Assembly: GCF_000165485.1 (NCBI RefSeq)
Contig: NC_014623.1
Span: 4,978,893-5,042,892, forward strand
DNA length: 64,000 nt
Direction of reading: 5' to 3'
DNA from: Stigmatella aurantiaca DW4/3-1
GTDB taxonomy: Bacteria > Myxococcota > Myxococcia > Myxococcales > Myxococcaceae
The notes beneath the pieces were generated by a model that worked only from the letters and a program-made list of their open reading frames with translations, had not been told where the DNA came from and ran no database searches. Position numbers and translations under genes: made by a program. Position 1 is the stretch's first letter. Every line of letters starts with the position of its first letter. Positions 46,946-54,846 of the stretch are shown piece after piece.

Positions 46946-48929
46946 AGCCGTTCCGGCTCAGTACGACGTTTGCCTGTTGTCGATGCCTTTTCCCGTGCTG
47001 AACCAGCCCTCCATGGCGCTGGGGTTGCTGAAGCCCGCGCTGACGCAAGCCGGGTTGTCGGTGAAGACGCTTTACCCGTGCCTGTGGTTCGCAGAGGAGG
47101 TGGGACTGGATGCCTACGTCGCCATCTGTGACAGCAAGCAGGAGTTCCTCGTGGGGGAGTGGATCTTCGCCGAGGCCGCTTTCCCCGGCTTCCAACCGGA
47201 TCTGGACACCTATCTGGAGCGCGTGCTGTCCGCGCCGGTGTCCCGAGGGCTGTTGAAGAAGAGCCGCTTCAGCGGCGATCCCCACGCGGCCCTGCGAGCG
47301 GCGCGCCAGGCCGCCAAGGGCTTCATCGAGCGGGTGGCGGCCCGCGTCCTGGAACTCCAGCCCCGCATCGTCGGGTGCACCTCCACGTTCACCCAGCACT
47401 GTGCCTCATTGGCGGTCCTCCGGAAGATCCGCGAACTGGCGCCGGAGGTCGTCACCGTCATGGGAGGGGCCAACTGCGAGGGAGAGATGGGCGTGAGCGC
47501 GCGGCGCAACTTCCCCTGGGTGGACTTCGTGGTTTCGGGGGAGGGGGAGCTGCTCTTTCCCAAGCTCTGCCAGAGCATCCTGGAGCATGGGCGGGACATT
47601 CCTGCGCAGCAGTTGCCCCATGGTCTCATCGGGGAAGCGCAATTGCGCCTGCCCGCGGGGGCCCCGGCTCCCAGGGCCTCGGTCACCCGCATGGACACCA
47701 CGCCCGTGCCAGATTTCGATGACTACTTCGAGGAGATCCTGTCCTCGCCGCTGAGGCCCTTCATCTTCCCGGGGCTCGCCATGGAGACCTCACGGGGGTG
47801 CTGGTGGGGCAAGAAGCACCACTGCACGTTCTGCGGGCTGAACGGCGGCAACATGGACTTCCGTTCCAAGAGCGCCGACCGCGTCATCTCGGAGTTGTCC
47901 GAGCTGTCCACGAAGTATGGCATCCGAAAGTTCAACATCGTGGACAACATCATGGACCTTGCCTACATCCAGGATCTGGCGCCACGCATCACGTCGGATA
48001 CGCCCTACACGCTCTTCTTCGAGACGAAGGTCAACCTGAAGCGTGCTCAGCTGGAGCGGATCGCCGCCGCCGGGATCCGGCGCCTCCAGCCCGGCGTCGA
48101 GAGCATGCACGACGAGATCCTCCGGCTGGTGGATAAGGGAACCACGGCACTGCAGAACATCCAGCTCCTCAAGTGGGCGCGCGAGATTGGGATCTTCATT
48201 ACCTGGAACTTCTTGTGGGATGTGCCCGGGGAGCAGGACGCGTGGTACGGCGAGATGGCCGCATGGCTGCCCTGGGTGACCCACCTCCAGCCGCCAGGGG
48301 TGGATCGCATCCAGTTCCACCGCTTCAGCCCCTACCACCAGCGGCCCGCCAGCTTCGGTCTCACGCTTGAGCCGTACCCCCTCTATTCGCACGTCTACCC
48401 GCTCACCCCGGAGGAGCTGGGTGGACTGGCCTACTACTTCCATGACCCCCGCCGACGGTCCGCCAAGGAGGAGCTGGAGCGGCGGCCGCACCTGAGGCAG
48501 ACGATGCGGGAGATCGCTCAGTGGAACAAGCTGTGGAACCGAGGGGGGTTCGAAGGCACCTGGGAAAAGCCCGTACTGCGGATGTTCGATGAAGGCGAGC
48601 GCCTGCGCCTGATGGACACGCGGCCCTGCGCCCCTGCGAGCGAGCAGATCCTCACGGGACTCGCGAAGCAGGTCTACCAGCAGTGTGACGCGATTCAGAC
48701 CTTGAAGAGCTTGCTCGAAGGCCTGGCAAAGCACGGCGTCGAGGGAGCCTCGCCAGGGGACGTCCAGGCCATCCTGGACGACCTGGTGAAGCGCAAGCTG
48801 CTGCTGCGGCAGGGCGAGCGGTTCATCGCCCTGGCCTTGCGCGAGATATCCCGGATCCCCGACTCGGATGAGGACTTCCCCGGTGGCTACACGGATGTGG
48901 ATGCCTGGCGCCAGGCCCTGACGCTTTAG
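46929..48929 (+). CDS. Cobalamin-type radical SAM RiPP maturase (rSAM_ocin_1-like)
   Basis: 666 residues from ATG 46929 (GGAGGG upstream). The N-terminal 230 residues resemble a B12-binding Rossmann domain (VVTVMGGANCEGEMG, VDFVVSGEGELLFP). The 4Fe-4S motif is C291-x7-C299-x2-C302 in RGCWWGKKHHCTFCGLNGG, the spacing that marks the RiPP maturation radical SAM family (C-methyltransferases). The radical SAM barrel and a C-terminal helical region follow. It may methylate an unactivated carbon of the core. It is the last gene of the locus, 15 bases from a convergent permease. Confidence 0.9.
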   Translation: MAMTLEAVPAQYDVCLLSMPFPVLNQPSMALGLLKPALTQAGLSVKTLYPCLWFAEEVGLDAYVAICDSKQEFLVGEWIFAEAAFPGFQPDLDTYLERVLSAPVSRGLLKKSRFSGDPHAALRAARQAAKGFIERVAARVLELQPRIVGCTSTFTQHCASLAVLRKIRELAPEVVTVMGGANCEGEMGVSARRNFPWVDFVVSGEGELLFPKLCQSILEHGRDIPAQQLPHGLIGEAQLRLPAGAPAPRASVTRMDTTPVPDFDDYFEEILSSPLRPFIFPGLAMETSRGCWWGKKHHCTFCGLNGGNMDFRSKSADRVISELSELSTKYGIRKFNIVDNIMDLAYIQDLAPRITSDTPYTLFFETKVNLKRAQLERIAAAGIRRLQPGVESMHDEILRLVDKGTTALQNIQLLKWAREIGIFITWNFLWDVPGEQDAWYGEMAAWLPWVTHLQPPGVDRIQFHRFSPYHQRPASFGLTLEPYPLYSHVYPLTPEELGGLAYYFHDPRRRSAKEELERRPHLRQTMREIAQWNKLWNRGGFEGTWEKPVLRMFDEGERLRLMDTRPCAPASEQILTGLAKQVYQQCDAIQTLKSLLEGLAKHGVEGASPGDVQAILDDLVKRKLLLRQGERFIALALREISRIPDSDEDFPGGYTDVDAWRQALTL

Positions 48930-48944
48930 GGAAAGCTCCGAAGG

Positions 48945-51005
48945 CTAATCAGCCGCTTGCATTGCCTGCACCGGGGAGACCCGCGTCGCCAAAATCGCCG
49001 GGTAGAGCGTGGAGAGCACGCTCACCCCGAGCACCATCACGTACCCCGCGAGCAGGTTGGCCACGGAGATCGATGGGAACAGCCGCGGCCCCGAGAAGAA
49101 GAAGTGCATCTCGTCGGTGACGGCGGGCAGGCCGGTGTTCCCCAGGTACCCCATGAGCAGCACGCTGGCCAGCGCCCCCATCGAGCCGAAGGTGATGCCG
49201 AGAAAGAGGGTCTCCAGGATGATCATCCAACGGACGAAGCCGCGCTGCGCTCCGATCGCGCGCATCGTTCCGATTTCGCGGACCCGCTGGAGCGCCGCCA
49301 TCATCATGGCGTTGTTGATGACGATGAGCGCCACCACGAAGATCATGAACACTCCGAAGTAGAGCGCGGCCTTGACCACCAGCGTGAACTGGCCAATGAG
49401 GCCCGAGGCTTGCTTCCAGGTGGAGAGCTTGATGGGCAGCCCCTTGTTCTGGGCGAGGTCCTCCAGCGCCGGTGCTACCGATTCCAGGGAGTTTCCGGGT
49501 TTGAGCAGCACCGCTGCGCTGAGGACCACGGACTGATCCAGCTCCTCCTGGGTGTACGTCTCCTTCAGGGACTTGTTCTCTCCCGGCTCGCGGCCCTCGA
49601 GCACGCTCTCCTCGTCGATGTGAGCCTGCTCAGCCGACCCGACAATGTCGCTGTTCGAGCCGAAAAGCGCGTCTTCGGCGCTCGACCTGTCCACGTCCTT
49701 CAGCCCGCTCTGGCTTTTGATGTGCTCGATCTCACGCGCCTCCTCCTGACTCTGGGCACCCTGGAGCTTCTGGAAGGAGATCAGGTCCATCAGGTTCACC
49801 GTGCCCGCGAGCGGCGATTTCTCCAGCCCCTTGAATTCGATCGTCCCATAGAACGGGACGTTGACCGATTGGACGTACCCCCGGGGGGAGACGTTCTGGA
49901 CCGTCACCACGTCGCCAATCTGGATGCGGTAGAGCGCGAGGAGGGGAGCCACCTCGGAATAGAAGAGTTGGTAGCGCTCCAGGAAGTTCTCGTCGCTGGT
50001 GTTCAGCAGCAAGGCCAGCAGCTTCGCGGGTTCTGGCTCACGGACGCTGAGCCGCCGTTGCAGCCGTGACACCAGCTCCTGAGTCTTCAGGTCATCGAGC
50101 TGGAACAGGATCTCCCGCACCTGTTTCTGGTTCCTGGCAACGTAGCGCCGCAGCTCAGGATCCTCCGCGATGCGCCGCCCCTTCACCGTGAGGGCCTCGT
50201 GAATGAGGTCGAGCCGACGCGCGGTCTTGAGCTTGAACTTGTCCTCGTAGAAGTACTGGCCCATCAGCAGCCCGCGCTTGCCGGGCGGCACCTGGGTGCC
50301 TTCTTTCAGGTGCATGCGATCGAAGGCGGCCTGGAAAGCCTCCAGGTCCGTGCCGATGTAGCGGATCTTGATGGTCTCGGCGTCGAGCACCAGCTTGGCG
50401 ATCCGGTTCTCCAGAAATTCCAGCGCGTCGAGGGGAGCCTGATCGAACTCCGCCCAGAACGCGTCCGAGGCTGCGCGATCCAGCGCGGCGAGTTCCCCGT
50501 CGTCGGAGGCGTTCGTGGCCGCTGCTTGCGCGTTTCGGAGATCCTCCTGAAGGACGCGAACCATCTGCTGTGCCAAGCGCTTGAGGCTGCTCACCTGTTC
50601 CGCGGGAGCTTGGGCACGGACGGCGTTCCGAAGCCGCTCGAACACGTCATCCATGGCGTTGCCGGAGAGGACCAGCCCGTTGCTCACGTTGGTGGGCACG
50701 ATGCTCAGGACCTCTGGTCTTGCCAGTAACTCCTGCTTGATGCGGGGGAAGCCGTCGATCACGGGCAGGCGCTGATCCGCGCTCAGGTCCAAGTCCTCTG
50801 TCGATTGGCTGGAGTAGATCTGAAGGTCACCGGTTCCGCTGCCGATGAGACTGCGGGTCATGGCCCCATCGATGCTGTCCAGCATCGCCCCGCCTACGAC
50901 GACGAGGGCCGTGCCCACGAGAATGATTCCGCCGATGACGAGGTTGATTGTGCTCGTGAACAGGTTCCGTACCGCGATCTGAACCAGGATCCTCAGGGGG
51001 CCCAT
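48945..51005 (-). CDS. FtsX/MacB-type ABC permease
   Basis: 686 residues from ATG 51005 (GGAG upstream). An N-terminal transmembrane helix (NLFTSTINLVIGGIILVGTA) is followed by a large extracytoplasmic domain of about 500 residues and three C-terminal helices (YFGVFMIFVVALIVINNAMM; LGITFGSMGALASVLL; LLAGYVMVLGVSVLSTL), the MacB/LolE layout. No ATPase is encoded beside it. It ends the minus-strand operon of the NRPS locus. Confidence 0.85.
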   Translation of the reverse strand: MGPLRILVQIAVRNLFTSTINLVIGGIILVGTALVVVGGAMLDSIDGAMTRSLIGSGTGDLQIYSSQSTEDLDLSADQRLPVIDGFPRIKQELLARPEVLSIVPTNVSNGLVLSGNAMDDVFERLRNAVRAQAPAEQVSSLKRLAQQMVRVLQEDLRNAQAAATNASDDGELAALDRAASDAFWAEFDQAPLDALEFLENRIAKLVLDAETIKIRYIGTDLEAFQAAFDRMHLKEGTQVPPGKRGLLMGQYFYEDKFKLKTARRLDLIHEALTVKGRRIAEDPELRRYVARNQKQVREILFQLDDLKTQELVSRLQRRLSVREPEPAKLLALLLNTSDENFLERYQLFYSEVAPLLALYRIQIGDVVTVQNVSPRGYVQSVNVPFYGTIEFKGLEKSPLAGTVNLMDLISFQKLQGAQSQEEAREIEHIKSQSGLKDVDRSSAEDALFGSNSDIVGSAEQAHIDEESVLEGREPGENKSLKETYTQEELDQSVVLSAAVLLKPGNSLESVAPALEDLAQNKGLPIKLSTWKQASGLIGQFTLVVKAALYFGVFMIFVVALIVINNAMMMAALQRVREIGTMRAIGAQRGFVRWMIILETLFLGITFGSMGALASVLLMGYLGNTGLPAVTDEMHFFFSGPRLFPSISVANLLAGYVMVLGVSVLSTLYPAILATRVSPVQAMQAAD

Positions 51006-51039
51006 GGGTTCTCCGTGCCTGGCATGTGACTCGGCTCGC

Positions 51040-51807
51040 TCAGCGCGGCGCGAAACGGATGGCGCCATCCAACCGGATGGTCTCGCCGTTGAGCATCGCG
51101 TTCTCCACGATGTGGAGCACCAGCGACGCGAATTCATCCGGGCGTCCCATCCGCTTGGGGAATGGGACCTGTGCCTCGAGCTCTTCACGCACCTCCTTGG
51201 GGAAGCCGCTCATCATGGGCGTGTCAAAGAGCCCCGGCGCGATGGTCATCACCCGGATCCCGTGCTCGGCGAGATCCCGTGCGATGGGCAACGTCATCCC
51301 GATGATTCCCGCCTTCGATGCCGCATAGGCGGCTTGGCGGGCCTGGCCGTCGTAGGCCGCGACGGAAGAGGTGTTGACGATCACCCCGCGCTCGCCGTCC
51401 GTGTTCGGCTCGTTCTTCGCCATCTGGGAGGCCGCGAGCCGAATGCAGTTGAAGGTGCCGATCAGGTTCACCTGGATGGGCCGGGCGAAATCGTCCAGCT
51501 TGGCGGGCCCCAGTGCCCCCAGAGTGGGCACCGAGACGCCAAGCCCCGCGCAGTTGACGAGGATCGACACCGGCCCGAGGGACTGTTGAACGGATTGGAA
51601 CGAGGAGGCGACCGCCGAGGCGTTGGTGACATCCGCTGCCAGGAACTGGGTGGGCTCACCGAGTTCCTTTGCCACCGAAGCCCCTTGGGAGTGCGGGCGG
51701 TCCAGCAAAGCCACTTTCGCTCCGGCCGCCACCAGCCGCGCCGCCACGGCCTTCCCCAGCCCCGAGGCGCCTCCGGTCACGATTGCCACGGCCCCTTGCA
51801 CCTTCAT
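51040..51807 (-). CDS. Short-chain dehydrogenase/reductase
   Basis: 255 residues from ATG 51807, which overlaps the upstream stop as ATGA. The Rossmann motif is TGGASGLG, NAG is present as NCAGLG, and the catalytic Ser and YAASK are in place. The sequence is close to type II 3-hydroxyacyl-CoA dehydrogenases (LDRPHSQG, APGLFDTPMMSGFPKEV). Coupled to the hydroxylase gene, it might oxidise or reduce a beta-hydroxy group; that is inference. Confidence 0.88.
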   Translation of the reverse strand: MKVQGAVAIVTGGASGLGKAVAARLVAAGAKVALLDRPHSQGASVAKELGEPTQFLAADVTNASAVASSFQSVQQSLGPVSILVNCAGLGVSVPTLGALGPAKLDDFARPIQVNLIGTFNCIRLAASQMAKNEPNTDGERGVIVNTSSVAAYDGQARQAAYAASKAGIIGMTLPIARDLAEHGIRVMTIAPGLFDTPMMSGFPKEVREELEAQVPFPKRMGRPDEFASLVLHIVENAMLNGETIRLDGAIRFAPR

Positions 51808-53411
51808 GACCGGGGCTCCGTGGAGATCCTCAGCTCGGATGTGCCCCGGAGCTGTTGCGCCACCTCCAGCCCGCGCGTGCGCGCTTCGGACAGCAGGGTG
51901 TTGGACTCCTTCATGCGCGGTGAATCGGGGGGCGACTCCGGGCCGACGATGTGCGACAGCCAGGGCTCGAGGCCCATGGCGTAGTTGTAGAGCCGCCGGG
52001 CTCCGAGGATCTCCAGCAGCCGCACGCCCTCGCTGGCGTTGCTCCCCCGGCACCGGCGGTTTTTCTCCGCGCGGCGGTCGCGGCGCTTGGGGAACAGGGC
52101 CTCGATGGTGAACGTGAGCGGGGAGCCCTCATTCTCGGTGTTCATGAAGACCGTCTGTATTTCACCGACCGCCTGACGGATGTTGCGGTAGAGCGTGTCG
52201 TCCAGGTTGGTCGAGTCCGCGGCGAAGAGGATCTGCTCCTGGCCCATGCGGATCAGGTAAGCACTCTTGGCGTGCGACAAGTCGCCGTGCTCTCCCAAAA
52301 AGGGAATCGCGACGATCTCCCCATCGGGGAGCGGCAGCGAGTCGAACATCTCCATGTCGACGACCCGCTTGTAGCCCATCATCGTGGACATCAGCTTGAG
52401 CGAGACGTCTCCCACGAGCATGCCCCGCGCCCGAGGAACCACGAGGCAGTCGATCCGCCGCCGCAGGCGCAGGAGCGTCTCGGGGTTGTAGTGGTCGGCG
52501 TGGGCATGTGTCACGAGCGCGTAGTCGATCCGGGCCGGGAGGTTTTCGTAGCTCAGACGCGCTTCGCCTCCTGCGCGCGGCCGGACGCCGATGACCGGAT
52601 CGATCAGGATCGAGGTTCCCTTCCACTCGACGAGCACGCATGCGTGACCCACGTACCTCACGCGCGCACCGGGACCTGTCCACGGTTCTGGCTCGGCCGG
52701 GGCAGGCGCCTCGGTCAGCAGGGAGCGAAGCAGTTCCTCGCTTGGGACGGCATCACCGAGCAACTCTTGGATGTGGCCAAGGGGTTGGGGCGTGCGCTCC
52801 AACTCGAAGAGGCGGTCGACACGCGCGTCCGCGAAGGGTACCCGCCACTCGATTTGCCGCTCCTGGGTAAGCCGTGGGGTGGTGAAGAAGGTGCGGCGAT
52901 CGAAGTCGGACTCCAGCGCCCCGAGTTGCAGGGTCTGGAGTTGCGGCTGGTAGTAACGGCTCTTGTACGAGAGTGGCTCCAGCACCTGAATGGAGGCCCG
53001 GTTGTTGTAGTCGTAGACCAGCTCCACCAGCCCGCGCAGGGGCTCGGGGAGCTTCTGGTACAGCGGCTCCAGTGACTGTCCCTTGGCCTCGGTCAAGAGG
53101 AACGCTTGGAACTCCTCGAACGCCTCGGCCAGCTTGAGCCCCGCCTCCTGTGCGCTCTGCGTTCGCTGCAACAGCGCGCGGACCTCCGCGGCGCGAGAGG
53201 CTGGGACTCCCACGAACGAGCCGCCGTTGATCTCCCGCTCCGATTTCTCGTGGAAGGCTGGGTTCTGGAGGTACGCCTTCAGCAGGGGAAGCTGGAAGTT
53301 GTACGCGTTGAGGCAGGCGGGGATCGGCGCGAGGGTGAGCCACCACGCCATCCATTGGTTGACCAGGGGCTCGATGCAGGTGTGCTCGGACAGACGGTAG
53401 GTTGCGGACAT
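51804..53411 (-). CDS. CmlA-like diiron beta-hydroxylase of NRPS-bound amino acids
   Basis: 535 residues from ATG 53411; CmlA of the chloramphenicol pathway is about 532. An N-terminal alpha/beta domain (residues 1-245) precedes a metallo-beta-lactamase fold with H302-x-H304-x-D306-H307 (THAHADHY), Glu374 in LGEHGDL and an Asp in FAADSTNLDD. From memory these match the CmlA iron ligands at 305, 307, 309, 310, 377 and 403 with a constant shift of three. CmlA hydroxylates the beta carbon of an aminoacyl group on a T domain. An NRPS with aromatic-type A domains lies next door. A plain MBL hydrolase is the alternative. Confidence 0.78.
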   Translation of the reverse strand: MSATYRLSEHTCIEPLVNQWMAWWLTLAPIPACLNAYNFQLPLLKAYLQNPAFHEKSEREINGGSFVGVPASRAAEVRALLQRTQSAQEAGLKLAEAFEEFQAFLLTEAKGQSLEPLYQKLPEPLRGLVELVYDYNNRASIQVLEPLSYKSRYYQPQLQTLQLGALESDFDRRTFFTTPRLTQERQIEWRVPFADARVDRLFELERTPQPLGHIQELLGDAVPSEELLRSLLTEAPAPAEPEPWTGPGARVRYVGHACVLVEWKGTSILIDPVIGVRPRAGGEARLSYENLPARIDYALVTHAHADHYNPETLLRLRRRIDCLVVPRARGMLVGDVSLKLMSTMMGYKRVVDMEMFDSLPLPDGEIVAIPFLGEHGDLSHAKSAYLIRMGQEQILFAADSTNLDDTLYRNIRQAVGEIQTVFMNTENEGSPLTFTIEALFPKRRDRRAEKNRRCRGSNASEGVRLLEILGARRLYNYAMGLEPWLSHIVGPESPPDSPRMKESNTLLSEARTRGLEVAQQLRGTSELRISTEPRS

Positions 53412-53437
53412 GGGATTGGGGAGGGGCCGGTCCTGGA

Positions 53438-54739
53438 TTACCCGGCGTGGTGCATGGCGGTGATTGGCTTGAGGCGCGCCGCCAGGAAGGAAGGGATGAG
53501 GGCGATGGCCGTCGTGCAGGCGCTGATCATCGTGATGGAGAACAGGGCAACCTCGGCGTCCACGAGCAGGTACAGCCGGTCTCCCATCAGGAACAGCTGC
53601 ACCGCGTGGGGGACGGGGACTTGCAGCGCATTCAGGATCGCGCAGAGGATGGAGCCCAGCACCGCGCCCGTTCCTGCGCTCATGACGCTGAGCACCAGCG
53701 CCTCCAGCGCGAACATCAAGACGACCCGCGACCGCTGCATTCCAATCGCGCGCAGGGTGCCCACCTCCTGCGTGCGTTCCCGGATGGCGATCCAGAGGGT
53801 GTTCATGAGCCCGACCGCGATGGTCACGATCAGTACGAACATCAGCGCGAAGCTCAGCACGTTGAGCATGCCGCTCGTCCAGTTGACGAAGGCGATCTCG
53901 TCCTTCCACGTCGTGACGTCCAGCCGCTGGCCCGTCCAGTCGTCCTGGGTGACCAGCTCGAGTTTCTGCCAGTAGGGCTGCTGTTCCTCCTCGATGAGCT
54001 CGTAGTGGGCGGAGGCGAGCACTTGGCGCAGCCGTTGTTGAACGGCAGGAGCGTGGTCGAGGTGCTCGAGATACAGCAAGAGTGCGCCCGTCGCATCATC
54101 GTGAAGTTGGTACAGCGCCCGGAGGGTGGCATTCGGGACGAAGACGTTGATCGAGCTGAGCAGCCCGATGTCGCGGGCGATGGCCACCACCCGGACATCT
54201 TGGGTGTTGGTGCTGCCGCGCACGGTCATCCCCGACAGGGTGAGCATGTCGCCGGTCTTCACCTCGAGCTTCTTCGCCTGGGATTCGAACAGCAGGATGC
54301 TTCCCGGCTGGGCCAGATCCGCCAGGTTGCCCTCGGCCAGCCGGATGACCTGGCGGAAGACCGGCTCCGCCTCGATGTCCAGACCGTTGAGCGCGATCTG
54401 CATGCCGTGGGTGTCGCTGATCGCCTTGGCGAGACCCCTGCCGCGTTGCGACACGCTGACGAGCTCCGGGACCTCGCGCCGGATGAGTTCGATGAGCTGG
54501 GGGTAGTGCGTCACCACCGCGCTCGATTGGCCGCGCGTCACTTTGTAGAAGCCGGCGACGTTCACGTGGCCTGACATCAACGTGGTGGCCGACTGCAGGA
54601 TCGTGCTCTGGACGCCGTTGGAGAGCCCCAGCAGGAAGAGCAACAGGGCGGTGACCCCGGCCATGGCCCCCCCAAGCATCAGGGTCCGACGGCGGTGCAA
54701 GGCCAGATTACGGACGGCAAGCAGGATGAATTGGATCAC
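53438..54739 (-). CDS. FtsX/LolE-type ABC permease
   Basis: 433 residues from GTG 54739. It has one N-terminal helix (TLMLGGAMAGVTALLLFLLG), a periplasmic domain of about 230 residues and three C-terminal helices (MLNVLSFALMFVLIVTIAVG; LEALVLSVMSAGTGAVLG; LFSITMISACTTAIALIPSF). It is the first gene of the minus-strand operon, divergent from the NRPS. Together with the permease at 48945 it could form a heteromeric exporter, but the ATPase is not in this window. Confidence 0.85.
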   Translation of the reverse strand: MIQFILLAVRNLALHRRRTLMLGGAMAGVTALLLFLLGLSNGVQSTILQSATTLMSGHVNVAGFYKVTRGQSSAVVTHYPQLIELIRREVPELVSVSQRGRGLAKAISDTHGMQIALNGLDIEAEPVFRQVIRLAEGNLADLAQPGSILLFESQAKKLEVKTGDMLTLSGMTVRGSTNTQDVRVVAIARDIGLLSSINVFVPNATLRALYQLHDDATGALLLYLEHLDHAPAVQQRLRQVLASAHYELIEEEQQPYWQKLELVTQDDWTGQRLDVTTWKDEIAFVNWTSGMLNVLSFALMFVLIVTIAVGLMNTLWIAIRERTQEVGTLRAIGMQRSRVVLMFALEALVLSVMSAGTGAVLGSILCAILNALQVPVPHAVQLFLMGDRLYLLVDAEVALFSITMISACTTAIALIPSFLAARLKPITAMHHAG

Positions 54740-54846
54740 CTAGGGGGCACCTGTGGCCATATCGCGCACTTACACGTATAAGAGCCCAGGGAAAGTAGTA
54801 TAAGGCGGGGCCGTTGTAATCAACTGTTTCCAAGAAAATAATGTAG
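54740..54846. promoter_or_regulatory. Divergent, AT-rich promoter region of the NRPS locus
   Basis: This 107-base spacer is far more AT-rich than its surroundings. TATAAG occurs twice (near 54778 and 54800), and TTGTAA with AATAAT 17 bases on lies just before the NRPS start. No Shine-Dalgarno site precedes the NRPS ATG. I cannot assign individual start sites. Confidence 0.45.

Larger units (their letters stand above)
28874..48929 (+). other. Lanthipeptide (RiPP) biosynthetic locus with isoprenoid and multi-oxygenase module
   Basis: Seventeen plus-strand genes, many overlapping by 4-17 bases: unknown family A, 2OG oxygenase, sulfotransferase, flavin oxidase-DUF697, precursor peptide, family A again, cyclase-like barrel, two PhyH oxygenases, two JmjC oxygenases, LanM, S41 peptidase, polyprenyl synthase, radical SAM maturase. 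Boundaries are inferred from direction and spacing: the minus-strand small gene on the left and the convergent permease on the right. Confidence 0.75.
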
